Of a stretch of 45,220 bases of DNA, positions 1 to 7,698 are shown in pieces. The notes beneath the pieces were generated by a model that was given only the letters and a program-made list of their open reading frames with translations, was not told where the DNA came from and did no database searches. The stretch comes from Variovorax sp. GTDB lineage: Bacteria; Pseudomonadota; Gammaproteobacteria; Burkholderiales; Burkholderiaceae_C. How positions within the stretch are numbered: position 1 is the stretch's first letter; the number at the start of each line of letters is the position of its first letter. Both the position numbers and the translations under genes were made by a program. The stretch lies in the NCBI GenBank assembly GCA_004210915.1, contig SEGS01000020.1, positions 1-45,220 on the forward strand, read 5' to 3'.

Positions 1-725
<725 letters not shown>

Positions 726-735
<10 letters not shown>

Positions 736-1367
736 ACGACAAACTCACCGCGCTCGACGTCATGCGCGACGCGCCGGTCATCCCGGTCATCGTGCTGCAC
801 GACGTGAAAGACGCGATCCCGCTGGCGCGCGCGCTGGTGGCGGGCGGCATCCGCATGCTCGAAGTCACGCTGCGCACGCCGCAGGCGCTGCAATGCATCG
901 AGGCCATCGCGAAGGACGTGCCCGAGGCCGTGGCGGGCGCCGGCACGATTCGCAGCGCGGCCGATGCGCAAGCCTCGGCCCTCGCGGGCGCGAAGTTCGG
1001 CGTGAGCCCGGGCTACACGCGCGCGGTCGGCAAGGCGTGTCACGACCTCGGCCTGCCGCTGTTGCCCGGCGTGGCGACGGGCAGCGAGATCATGACGGCG
1101 CAGGAAGACGGCTACACCCAGCTGAAGTTCTTCCCGGCGCTGCAGGCGGGCGGCCTGCCGATGCTCAAAGCTTGGCAAGGCCCGTTCGGCGACGTCACGT
1201 TCTGCCCGACCGGCGGCATCCACGCGGACAACGCGGCTGAGTTCCTGGCGCTGTCGAACGTGGCCTGCGTCGGCGGCTCGTGGATCGTGCCGGCCGACGC
1301 CATCAAAGCCGGCGACTGGACGCGCATCGAGCAGCTGGCGCGTGCCGCAACGCAGCTCCAGCGCTGA
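726..1367 (+). CDS. eda: KDPG aldolase (2-dehydro-3-deoxy-phosphogluconate aldolase)
   Basis: Class I aldolase of 213 residues that splits KDPG into pyruvate and glyceraldehyde 3-phosphate. Family residues are visible: Glu46 and Arg50 in RMLEVTLRT, the GAGT phosphate loop near residue 71, and the Schiff-base Lys134 in LKFFPA, followed by PTGGI near residue 161. The ATG at 726 is chosen because AAGGAG precedes it at the normal distance and it overlaps the edd stop. It probably forms one transcript with edd and the downstream HAD gene. A second, distinct aldolase of the same superfamily (DgoA) is at 11569-12204, so this one is assigned to the gluconate branch by its edd linkage. Confidence 0.96.
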
Positions 1368-1441
1368 CCACGCTGGCTGGATCGGGCGGCAGTTCTGGTC
1401 CAGTCCTTACGGCCCGGCGGTCGCGATCAGCCAGAGACACC

Positions 1442-2167
1442 ATGAGCGAAACCTTTTACGCCAACGACCTGAAGGTCATCGCCTTCGATGTGTTCGGCAC
1501 GGTGGTCGACTGGCACAGCGGCATCGCGGCCGAAGCCGAGCGCCTGCTACCAGGGGTCGATGGCGGCGCCCTCGCTCTGGCTTGGCGTGCGGGCTACGTG
1601 CCGGCGATGAAGGCCGTGATGGCGCGCATCGCTGAAGGCGAGGGCGGCTTCACCCTGCTCGACGAATTGCACCTGAGCATCCTGGGCCACGTGCTGCGCG
1701 ACTTTGGCTTCGAGTCACTCGACAGCGCGACGAGGCGCGAACTTAACCGCGCGTGGCACCGCCTTCCGGCCTGGTCGGATGCGGTCGAAGGGCTTACGCG
1801 GCTCAAGCGCAAGTACATCATCTGCTCGCTGTCGAACGGCAATCTCGGCCTGCTCACGGAGATGGCAAAGAACGCAGGCCTGCCCTGGGACTGCGTGCTG
1901 TCGGCCGAGGTCTTCAAAGCTTACAAGCCCGATCCGCGCACTTATCTCGGCGTGGCCGGTGTGTTCGATGTGGCGCCGGGGCAGGTGATGCTGGCCGCGG
2001 CGCATCACGACGACCTTGCCGCGGCGCGCGCCTGCGGCCTCAAGACGGGCTACATCGAACGCCCGAATGAATTCGGTGCTGCGCGGCCGAAAGACGTGTC
2101 GCCCGTCGCGGACAACACGCTGCACGCGCGCGACATCGTGGCGCTGGCCGAACAACTCGGCTGCTGA
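1442..2167 (+). CDS. HAD-superfamily hydrolase, haloacid dehalogenase type II-like
   Basis: A 241-residue cytoplasmic HAD protein. Motif I is FDVFGTVVD with nucleophile Asp16; motif II is CSLSNGN near residue 118; the motif III lysine is in KAYKPDP; the last acidic motif is AAHHDDLAAA. This layout matches the type II (L-2-haloacid dehalogenase) clan, which converts L-2-haloacids to D-2-hydroxyacids. However, true dehalogenases usually have SSN-x-x-D in the last motif; here it is AAHHDD, so the substrate may be a phosphate ester or be unknown. It starts 74 bases after eda, with only a weak AGAGAC ribosome site, and may be read from the edd-eda transcript. Its stop is one base from the convergent thioesterase gene. 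Confidence 0.8.
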   Translation: MSETFYANDLKVIAFDVFGTVVDWHSGIAAEAERLLPGVDGGALALAWRAGYVPAMKAVMARIAEGEGGFTLLDELHLSILGHVLRDFGFESLDSATRRELNRAWHRLPAWSDAVEGLTRLKRKYIICSLSNGNLGLLTEMAKNAGLPWDCVLSAEVFKAYKPDPRTYLGVAGVFDVAPGQVMLAAAHHDDLAAARACGLKTGYIERPNEFGAARPKDVSPVADNTLHARDIVALAEQLGC

Positions 2168-2168
2168 G

Positions 2169-2570
2169 TCAGCCAGTCGCGCGGATCAGCTTGCCAGTCG
2201 ACGAGGCGCGCGCCAGCAATCGGCCATCGGCCGACCACAGGTCCGCCTCCAGGAACACCACGCTGCGGCCCCAGCGCACGATGCGCGCTTCGACCTCGAA
2301 GGTGGCGACGTCGACGCGTTCGAGAAACGACACCTTCAGTTCCAGACTCGCCAGGCCGGCCGCCGGATCGCGCCCGAAGACGGCGAACGCCATCGCGTTG
2401 TCGAGCCAGGCCGTGATGATCCCGCCTTGCACGATGGTGCCGTTGGTGTGGGCGAACTCGGGCCGCGCGACGAAGCGCACGCGCGCGGTGCCCTTCGCCG
2501 CATCGGTGTGCAGCAGCTTCGAAAAGCCGATGGTGTGCAGCAGCGGCTCGGGGAAGTCCTTGGCGTCCAT
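2169..2570 (-). CDS. PaaI-family hotdog thioesterase (small)
   Basis: A 133-residue single-domain hotdog-fold protein. Visible features are the central helix segment TIVQGGIITAWLDNAMAFA (the family HGG position reads QGG here) and the strand segment SLELKVSFLERV that follows it. Family members hydrolyse acyl-CoA or aryl-CoA thioesters. The replacement of His by Gln in the HGG motif is noteworthy and may alter catalysis. It is the last gene of a minus-strand run fbpA-fbpB-fbpC-gloA-thioesterase and starts 5 bases after the gloA stop, so it is probably cotranscribed although no functional link to iron uptake is evident. Confidence 0.8.
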   Translation of the reverse strand: MDAKDFPEPLLHTIGFSKLLHTDAAKGTARVRFVARPEFAHTNGTIVQGGIITAWLDNAMAFAVFGRDPAAGLASLELKVSFLERVDVATFEVEARIVRWGRSVVFLEADLWSADGRLLARASSTGKLIRATG

Positions 2571-2575
2571 CGTGC

Positions 2576-2986
2576 TCAGCGCAAGCCGCCGCCGGCGGCG
2601 CCTTCTGCGCGCTGGATCAACTCGATCTTGTAGCCATCCGGGTCGGTGACAAAAGCAATCACGGTGCTGCCGCCCTTCACCGGGCCGGCCTCGCGCGTCA
2701 CGTTGCCGCCGGCGGCCTTGATCCTGTCGCAGGCCGCATAGGCATCGGGCACGCCGAGCGCGATGTGGCCGTAGGCGTTGCCCATGTCGTACTGCTCGGT
2801 GCCCCAGTTGTACGTGAGCTCGATCTCGGCCTGCGCCGGATTGCCCTCGTAGCCGACGAAGGCGAGGCTGTACTTGTATTCGGGGTTCTCGGAGGTGCGC
2901 AGCAATTGCATGCCGAGAACCTGCGTGTAGAAATCGATCGAGCGCTGAAGGTTGCCAACGCGGAGCATCGTGTGGAGGATTCGCAT
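2576..2986 (-). CDS. gloA: Lactoylglutathione lyase (glyoxalase I)
   Basis: Glyoxalase I isomerises the methylglyoxal-glutathione hemithioacetal to S-lactoylglutathione in the cytoplasm. The 136-residue protein begins [13 protein letters not shown] and carries all four metal ligands at the positions of the E. coli enzyme: His5, Glu56 ([10 protein letters not shown]), His74 (YGHIALGV) and Glu122 (YKIELIQ). The short length without an insertion fits the Ni/Co-type bacterial enzyme. It begins 8 bases after the stop of the ABC ATPase gene and is likely part of the same operon. Methylglyoxal detoxification beside iron uptake is unusual but the spacing makes co-expression probable. Confidence 0.95.
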   Translation of the reverse strand: MRILHTMLRVGNLQRSIDFYTQVLGMQLLRTSENPEYKYSLAFVGYEGNPAQAEIELTYNWGTEQYDMGNAYGHIALGVPDAYAACDRIKAAGGNVTREAGPVKGGSTVIAFVTDPDGYKIELIQRAEGAAGGGLR

Positions 2987-2994
2987 CCCCGCGA

Positions 2995-3744
2995 TTATCC
3001 CGGTGCGGTGTCGGTCCAGCGCAGCAGCCGGCCGTTGTGCATCACGCCGACGTGGTCGGCCATGGCATGCGCTTCGGCCTCGTTGTGCGTCACCAGCACG
3101 GCGGTCTGGCCGGCCTGCTTGAGGATGTCGCGCACCTCGCCGGTCAGGCGTTCGCGGGTGCTGGCGTCGAGGTTGGAAAAGGGCTCATCGAGCAGCAGCA
3201 GCGCCGGCGCCGGCGCCAGCGCGCGGGCCAGTGCAATGCGCTGCTGCTGGCCGCCCGACAGCTGATGCGGAAAGCGCTCGTCGGCATCGCCCAGCCCGAC
3301 CAGCGCCAGCATCTCTGCCACACGCTGCTCACGTGCGGCGCGCTCGCTGCGCCGCAGGCCGAAGCCCACGTTTTGCGCGGCCGTGAGGTGCGGGAACAGC
3401 GCGTACTCCTGGAACATCATCCCGACGCGTCGCTGCTCCGGCGGCAGATGCTGCTGCGCGGTCGACAGCAGCACCTCGCCCAGCCGGATGCTGCCGGCGC
3501 GCACGGGCTCGAAGCCCGCGATAGCGCGCAGTACGGTGGTCTTGCCGCAGCCCGACGGGCCGAGCAAACAGCCGATCGCGCCGGCATCGAGCGCCAGCGA
3601 GAACCCGTCGACGACGGTGTGTGCGCCGCCCGCGGCGTCATACGCCACGCGCACGGCGTCCAGGGTCAGTCCCACGTTCACGAGCGTAGCTTCGGCTTCG
3701 CCTGCGGTGCGAGCTTGCTTGGTGCGGCCCGGCGCGACGCTCAT
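2995..3744 (-). CDS. fbpC: Ferric iron ABC transporter ATP-binding protein (short, FbpC-like)
   Basis: ATPase of the FbpABC-type ferric iron importer, 249 residues. Visible: Walker [10 protein letters not shown] (62-70), Q-loop FQEYALFPH (111-119), signature LSGGQQQR (162-169), Walker B LLLLDEP (182-188) and H-loop His220. The start ATG overlaps the permease stop (ATGA). FbpC proteins normally run to about 350 residues with a TOBE/regulatory domain after the NBD; this one stops directly after the NBD at [13 protein letters not shown], where relatives continue with a segment like the LYxxPxxxFVA motif. The stop is 8 bases before gloA, so the tail is cleanly absent, not shifted into another frame nearby. 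ATP hydrolysis should be intact; transport control may differ. Confidence 0.88.
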   Translation of the reverse strand: MSVAPGRTKQARTAGEAEATLVNVGLTLDAVRVAYDAAGGAHTVVDGFSLALDAGAIGCLLGPSGCGKTTVLRAIAGFEPVRAGSIRLGEVLLSTAQQHLPPEQRRVGMMFQEYALFPHLTAAQNVGFGLRRSERAAREQRVAEMLALVGLGDADERFPHQLSGGQQQRIALARALAPAPALLLLDEPFSNLDASTRERLTGEVRDILKQAGQTAVLVTHNEAEAHAMADHVGVMHNGRLLRWTDTAPG

Positions 3745-5477
3745 ATCTTCAATTCCTCGGCGATCGATGCGCCCAACTGGTTGCGGGCGAGCAGCACCAC
3801 CGGCAGCAAGCCGGCGATCACGATCGCCAGTGCGGCGATGGCGCCTTCTTCATAGGTGCCGCGCGCGGCCTCGGCGTAGAGCCAGGTCGCGAGCGTGTCG
3901 AAATTGGCCGGCCGCAGCAGCAACGTGGCGGGCAGTTCTTTCATCGCATCGACGAACACCAGCAGGGCGCCCGCGGCGATGGCAGGCCGCAGCAGAGGCA
4001 GATGCACGCGCCGCAGCGTGCCGCCGGTGCTTTCGCCGAGCAGGCGCGACGCCTGTTCGAGCGCGGGCGGAATGCGCGCGAGGCCGGCCTCGATGCCGCC
4101 CACGGGCATCGCGAGAAAGCGGATGGCGCAGGCCACGACCAGCACCACGCCCGCGCCCATCAACGGCAGCCCCTGCAGCCCGAGCACCGCGGCGATCGCG
4201 CTGTCGACCGCCAGGGCAGGCGTCAGCAGGCCGATGGCGAGCACGGTGCCCGGCACCGCGTAGCCGAGCGTGGCCGCGCGCGCTTGCCAGCGTGCGCGGT
4301 TGTGGGTCGAGCCTGCGCTGCGCGCCGCCCAGGCGACCACGAGGCCGGCCGCCACTGCGAGTGTGGTCACGCCCAGCGCCAGCGCCAGCGTGTTGCCCAG
4401 GCTGGCGATCAGCCCTTGCGACACGCCGCCGCCCAGGACCAGGCGCTTGCCGCTCTCCCAAACCAGATAGGCCGCGGGTGCGACGAAGCCGATCAGCACC
4501 GGCAGCGCGGCGATCGCCGTGGCGCCCCATGCGGCGCCGCCGCGCAGACGCCGCGGCTGCACCGGGCGCATGCGCTGCGCCGAGCCGAAGCGCTGGTCGC
4601 GGCGGCCGTTGCGTTCGAGCCAGACGAGCGCGATCACCATGAACAGCATCGCGCATGCGATCTGCGCGGCACCGGCTAGGTCCGAGCGCGTGATCCAGGT
4701 CGTGTAGACCGCGACCGTGAGCGTGTTGACGCCGAGGAACTCCGACGCGCCGATGTCGTTCAGCGTCTCGAGCAGCGCCAGGCTCAGGCCCACGGCCAGC
4801 GCGGGTCGCGCGAGCGGCAAGGCCACGCGAAAGAACGCGCCCGCACGCGTCTCGCCGAGGGTGCGCGCCGCTTCCATAAGGTGCGCCGGTTGCGTCATGA
4901 ACATGGCGCGCGCCGTCATGTAGACGTACGGGTAGAGCACGAAGCCGAGCACGAAGATCGCTCCGGGCATCGAGCGCAGGTCGGGCAGGCGGAAGTCGCG
5001 CGGGCTGTCGAAGCCCAGCATCCAGCGGATCACGCCTTGCACGGGACCGAGCGGGTGCAGGAGATCGAGGTAAGCGAAGGCGACGATGTAGGTCGGCATC
5101 GCCAGCGGCAGCAGCAGTGCCCAATGCAGCACGCCGCGGCCGGGAAAATCGCAGGTGGTCACCAACCAGGCGCAGCCGGCGCCGATCACCAGCACCAGCA
5201 TGCCAACGCCTGTGAGCAGCACGGCGGTGTTCCACGCGGCCTGCGGCAATACGTGCTGCGCCAGGTGCGCCCAGTGGCCGAGGCCGGAGCCGAAGGCCAG
5301 CCACAGCAGCGACGCCACCGGGGCCAGCACGCCCAGCGCGATCACGAGCGAAGTCCAGCGCCACAGCGGCCCGGCCGCGTGCAGCGCGGGGCGGCGACGC
5401 CAGCCCGTGGTGCGCAGTCCGGAAATCAAGGGATCGGGAGGCGGGAACGAATCCGCTGGTGCAGCAGATTCGTTCAT
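3741..5477 (-). CDS. fbpB: Ferric iron ABC transporter permease (fused two-half, FbpB-like)
   Basis: A 578-residue inner-membrane permease made of two homologous halves, each with about six membrane segments, as in FbpB/SfuB. The first half contains the EAA-type loop EAARTLGETRAGAFFRVALPLARPAL (shown in part: EAARTLGETRAGAFF), the second QASRLLGESTGGTLRRV followed by LPLLRPAI. These loops dock the ATPase. It lies 7 bases after fbpA and overlaps fbpC by 4 bases. The N-terminus is a ~45-residue Pro/Arg-rich cytoplasmic stretch before the first hydrophobic segment. The fused architecture is normal for this family and agrees with a periplasmic ferric-ion-binding partner upstream. Confidence 0.92.
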   Translation of the reverse strand: MNESAAPADSFPPPDPLISGLRTTGWRRRPALHAAGPLWRWTSLVIALGVLAPVASLLWLAFGSGLGHWAHLAQHVLPQAAWNTAVLLTGVGMLVLVIGAGCAWLVTTCDFPGRGVLHWALLLPLAMPTYIVAFAYLDLLHPLGPVQGVIRWMLGFDSPRDFRLPDLRSMPGAIFVLGFVLYPYVYMTARAMFMTQPAHLMEAARTLGETRAGAFFRVALPLARPALAVGLSLALLETLNDIGASEFLGVNTLTVAVYTTWITRSDLAGAAQIACAMLFMVIALVWLERNGRRDQRFGSAQRMRPVQPRRLRGGAAWGATAIAALPVLIGFVAPAAYLVWESGKRLVLGGGVSQGLIASLGNTLALALGVTTLAVAAGLVVAWAARSAGSTHNRARWQARAATLGYAVPGTVLAIGLLTPALAVDSAIAAVLGLQGLPLMGAGVVLVVACAIRFLAMPVGGIEAGLARIPPALEQASRLLGESTGGTLRRVHLPLLRPAIAAGALLVFVDAMKELPATLLLRPANFDTLATWLYAEAARGTYEEGAIAALAIVIAGLLPVVLLARNQLGASIAEELKI

Positions 5478-5484
5478 GCTGCGT

Positions 5485-6525
5485 TTACTGGTCGAAGCCC
5501 ACCTTGTCGACCAGCGCGCTGGCCTGCTTGCGGTACTTGGCGATCTCGGTCAGCGGCAGCGGATCGACCTTCAGCACGCCGATGCTCTCGCCGATGATCG
5601 GGTCGAGCGCCACGCCCTTGCGCACCGGGTATTCGTAGTTGGCTTGCGCGTAGAGCACCTGGGCCGGTTCCGACACCAGGAACTCGAGCAGGCGGACGGC
5701 GTTCGCGCGCTGCGGTGCGTTCTTGGCGACGGCGGCGCCGCTGATGTTGACGTGCGTGCCGCCGCTCTTCGAGTTGGCGAAGGTCGGCTTGATCACGTTG
5801 ATCGCATCGCCCCACTTGCGCGCGTCGGTGCCGGGCTTGGAGGCCTTCATCTGGCCGACGTAGTACGAGTTGGCGATGCCGATGTCGCAGATGCCACCCA
5901 GGATGTCGCGCGCCACGTCGCGGTCTCCGCCGGTGGCCTTGCGCGCCAGATTGGCCTTGACGCCGCGCAGCCACTGTTCGGTCTGCGCTTCGCCGTCGTG
6001 CGCGATCATGGCCGCGATCAGCGCGGTGTTGTACGGGTGCTGGCCGGCCCGGATGCAGACCTTGCCCTTGTACTGCGGCAGCGCCAGGTCTTCGTAGCGG
6101 AAGGTCGTCAGCTTCGACGACTTGTCGGCGTAGAGCACGCGGGCCCGCATCGAGAGCGAGAACCACTGGCCATCGGCGCCACGCAGGTTGGCCGGGATTG
6201 CCGATTCGAGTGCCGCCGATTTCACCGGCTGCGTCACGCCGCCGTCGACCAGGTCCATCAGGTTGCCGATGTCCACGGTCATCAGCACGTCGGCCGGCGA
6301 GCGGGCGCCTTCGGCCTTCACGCGCTCCAGCAGGCCGTCTTTCACGAACACGGTGTTGACCTTGATCTGGGTCTGGGCGCTGAAGGCCGACAGCAGGGGC
6401 TGGATGAGCCCGGGCTCGCGGGTCGTGTAGACCGTGAGCTCGCCGTTGGCATGCGCAGGCAGCGCGGCGGCGACAAGGGCCGTGGCGGCGGCGCAGATCA
6501 GGGTGGGGGCGTAGCGTCGGGTCAT
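5485..6525 (-). CDS. fbpA: Ferric iron ABC transporter periplasmic binding protein
   Basis: A 346-residue periplasmic receptor of the FbpA/FutA/IdiA type. It has a Sec signal peptide MTRRYAPTLICAAATALVAA ending at PAHA, then the family start GELTVYTTREPGLIQPLLSAF. The paired tyrosines of the iron site appear in NSYYVGQM, and FPNSKSGG-like signatures (FANSKSGGTHVN) follow. The ATG at 6525 is preferred over an upstream in-frame TTG because GGAGGA lies just before it and the signal peptide begins there. It is the first gene of the minus-strand operon. A Fur-box-like element lies about 50 bases upstream, consistent with induction under iron limitation. Confidence 0.93.
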   Translation of the reverse strand: MTRRYAPTLICAAATALVAAALPAHANGELTVYTTREPGLIQPLLSAFSAQTQIKVNTVFVKDGLLERVKAEGARSPADVLMTVDIGNLMDLVDGGVTQPVKSAALESAIPANLRGADGQWFSLSMRARVLYADKSSKLTTFRYEDLALPQYKGKVCIRAGQHPYNTALIAAMIAHDGEAQTEQWLRGVKANLARKATGGDRDVARDILGGICDIGIANSYYVGQMKASKPGTDARKWGDAINVIKPTFANSKSGGTHVNISGAAVAKNAPQRANAVRLLEFLVSEPAQVLYAQANYEYPVRKGVALDPIIGESIGVLKVDPLPLTEIAKYRKQASALVDKVGFDQ

Positions 6526-6557
6526 GGGTCCTCCGGGATGCAATTGAAAAAGGTGGC

Positions 6558-6575
6558 GGTGCGCCGGTGCGCACC
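6558..6575 (-). other. Perfect hairpin in the fbpA leader
   Basis: GGTGCGC-CGGT-GCGCACC forms a perfect 7-bp stem with a 4-base loop between the Fur-box-like site and the fbpA ribosome site. There is no T tract, so it is not an ordinary intrinsic terminator. It could stabilise the leader RNA or modulate translation; this is inference. Confidence 0.4.
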
Positions 6576-6593
6576 AATACGAACAATTATCAA
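6574..6593 (-). promoter_or_regulatory. Fur-box-like operator upstream of fbpA
   Basis: Read on the minus strand the site is TTGATAATTGTTCGTATTGG. Its left half matches the Fur 7-1-7 half site TGATAAT fully; the right half is degenerate (about three of seven). Position about 50 bases before the fbpA start and the iron-transport function of the operon support a Fur site. The partial match keeps confidence moderate. Confidence 0.5.
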
Positions 6594-6620
6594 CGCGATT
6601 CAGGGCCCCGGCGGGCTGGC

Positions 6621-7163
6621 TCAGCGCGTCGGCATCTCGAACACCAGGCAGGTGGTCGTCGCGTGCGCGAAGAGCGTGCCGTCGGCGCTGAAGAGACGCG
6701 CCTCGGCGGTCGCGAGCTGGCGGCCGCAGTGGATCACCTTGCCTTCGGCGCGCACGCGCTGCACCTTGGGCGTGAGCCCCTTGACGTAGTTCACCCCCAA
6801 TTCGGCCGTGGTGTAGCCGCGGCCGGGCGGCATCATCGTGTGGATGGTGCAGCCCAGGGCGGAATCGAGCAGCGTCGCAACCCAGCCGCCATGGATGGTG
6901 CCCAAAGGGTTCAGGTGGCGCGCCAGCGGCGTGCCCTGGAACACGGCGCGGCCCGGCGCGACCTCGATGAGGCTGAAATCGAGCGTCTTCGCGATGGCGG
7001 CGAAGGGGATCTCGCCGTTCAGCATGGCCTGCATCACTTCCAGCCCGGACTTGCCCGCGATCTGGGCGGGCGTCGCCAGGCCCGGGCCCGGGCCTGCCTC
7101 CATCCGTTCGACGATCGCGGCTTCCTGGGTGATCCAGGCTTCAAGGGAATGTGGTGCGCTCAC
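6621..7163 (-). CDS. PaaI-family hotdog thioesterase
   Basis: A 180-residue hotdog-fold protein of the YbdB/PaaI (DUF4442-like) group. The central motif is NPLGTIHGGWVATLLDSALG, containing the catalytic-helix HGG, followed by LGVNYVKGLTP. It probably hydrolyses an aromatic or acyl-CoA thioester. The start is taken as GTG at 7163, preceded by AAAAAGGATC; in-frame ATG codons further upstream would run through the palindromic promoter and into the divergent regulator gene. The N-terminal ~50 residues form an additional helical stretch. It is divergent from marR and shares the operator region, so it may be under the same control. Confidence 0.85.
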   Translation of the reverse strand: MSAPHSLEAWITQEAAIVERMEAGPGPGLATPAQIAGKSGLEVMQAMLNGEIPFAAIAKTLDFSLIEVAPGRAVFQGTPLARHLNPLGTIHGGWVATLLDSALGCTIHTMMPPGRGYTTAELGVNYVKGLTPKVQRVRAEGKVIHCGRQLATAEARLFSADGTLFAHATTTCLVFEMPTR

Positions 7164-7180
7164 GGTGCGATCCTTTTTTG

Positions 7181-7208
7181 TTGCATATGCAATGATTGTA
7201 GCTACAAT
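7181..7208. promoter_or_regulatory. Divergent promoter with two perfect palindromes (probable MarR operator)
   Basis: Two palindromes sit side by side: TTGCATATGCAA (7181-7192) and ATTGTAGCTACAAT (7195-7208), centres 15 bases apart. They coincide with a plausible plus-strand promoter: TTGCAT (7181-7186), 16-base spacer, TACAAT (7203-7208). The marR ATG is at 7216, so the transcript would be nearly leaderless. MarR dimers bind palindromes of this size in their own promoters, so autoregulation is the likely reading. Confidence 0.65.
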
Positions 7209-7215
7209 AAAAATC

Positions 7216-7698
7216 ATGACCACCTTCGCCAAGCCGCAAGGCTGTACCAACTTCCGACTTCGCCGGCTGAGCCGCATGGTGTCGCGTCACTATGACGCGC
7301 ACGTCGCGCCCAGCGGGCTCAAGACCACGCAGTACTCGCTGCTGTCGCATGTGATGCACCTCGGGCCGCTGCGGCCGGTCGATCTGGCGCGCGAGATGAA
7401 CGTCGACGCTTCCACGCTCACGCGCAACGTCAAGCCGCTGCTGGTCGCCGGCTATCTGGTGCAGACCGATGGCCCCGACGCGCGCAGCCGCATGCTCGCC
7501 ATCACCGACGCCGGCCGTGACAAGCGCGCCGAGGCGCAGCGCCTGTGGCGCGCGGCGCAATTGGCGCTCAACGACCTGCTGGGTACCGAGCGCGTGCTGG
7601 CGTTGCATGCGGTGATCGACGACAGCCTCGAGATCCTGCAACGCGCCGGCCTGGCGGAAGCTGCCACCGAAGCCGATACGGGAGACCGCGATGCGTGA
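7216..7698 (+). CDS. MarR-family transcriptional regulator
   Basis: A 160-residue winged-helix dimeric regulator. The sequence shows the MarR core: an N-terminal helix (CTNFRLRRLSRMVSRHYD), the helix-turn-helix LRPVDLAREMNVDASTLTRNVKPLL (part shown: DLAREMNVDASTLTRNV), the wing TDGPDARSRMLAITDAG, and a C-terminal dimerisation helix. The start at 7216 is the only one that gives a normal N-terminus; there is no room for a strong ribosome site because the predicted transcription start is at or next to the ATG. It overlaps the MFS gene by 8 bases, and probably represses its own efflux operon until a ligand (phenolic or drug-like compound) binds. Confidence 0.92.
   Translation: MTTFAKPQGCTNFRLRRLSRMVSRHYDAHVAPSGLKTTQYSLLSHVMHLGPLRPVDLAREMNVDASTLTRNVKPLLVAGYLVQTDGPDARSRMLAITDAGRDKRAEAQRLWRAAQLALNDLLGTERVLALHAVIDDSLEILQRAGLAEAATEADTGDRDA

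Noticed and set aside
1442..2167. Firm call as L-2-haloacid dehalogenase
   Set aside because: The SSN motif is missing, so only a HAD type II-like assignment is supported.
2976..3010. Frameshift explaining the short FbpC
   Set aside because: The other frames just downstream do not show the expected continuation motif and gloA starts 8 bases later; a real truncation is more likely than an indel.
3383..4642. Long open frame antisense to the ferric permease gene
   Set aside because: Arg/Pro/Ala-rich translation with no family signature; it is the GC-driven shadow of fbpB, which has clear membrane segments and EAA loops.
5155..6789. Very long plus-strand open frame across fbpA
   Set aside because: Low-complexity His/Arg/Gly translation, crosses the fbpA promoter, no ribosome site; antisense artefact of high GC.
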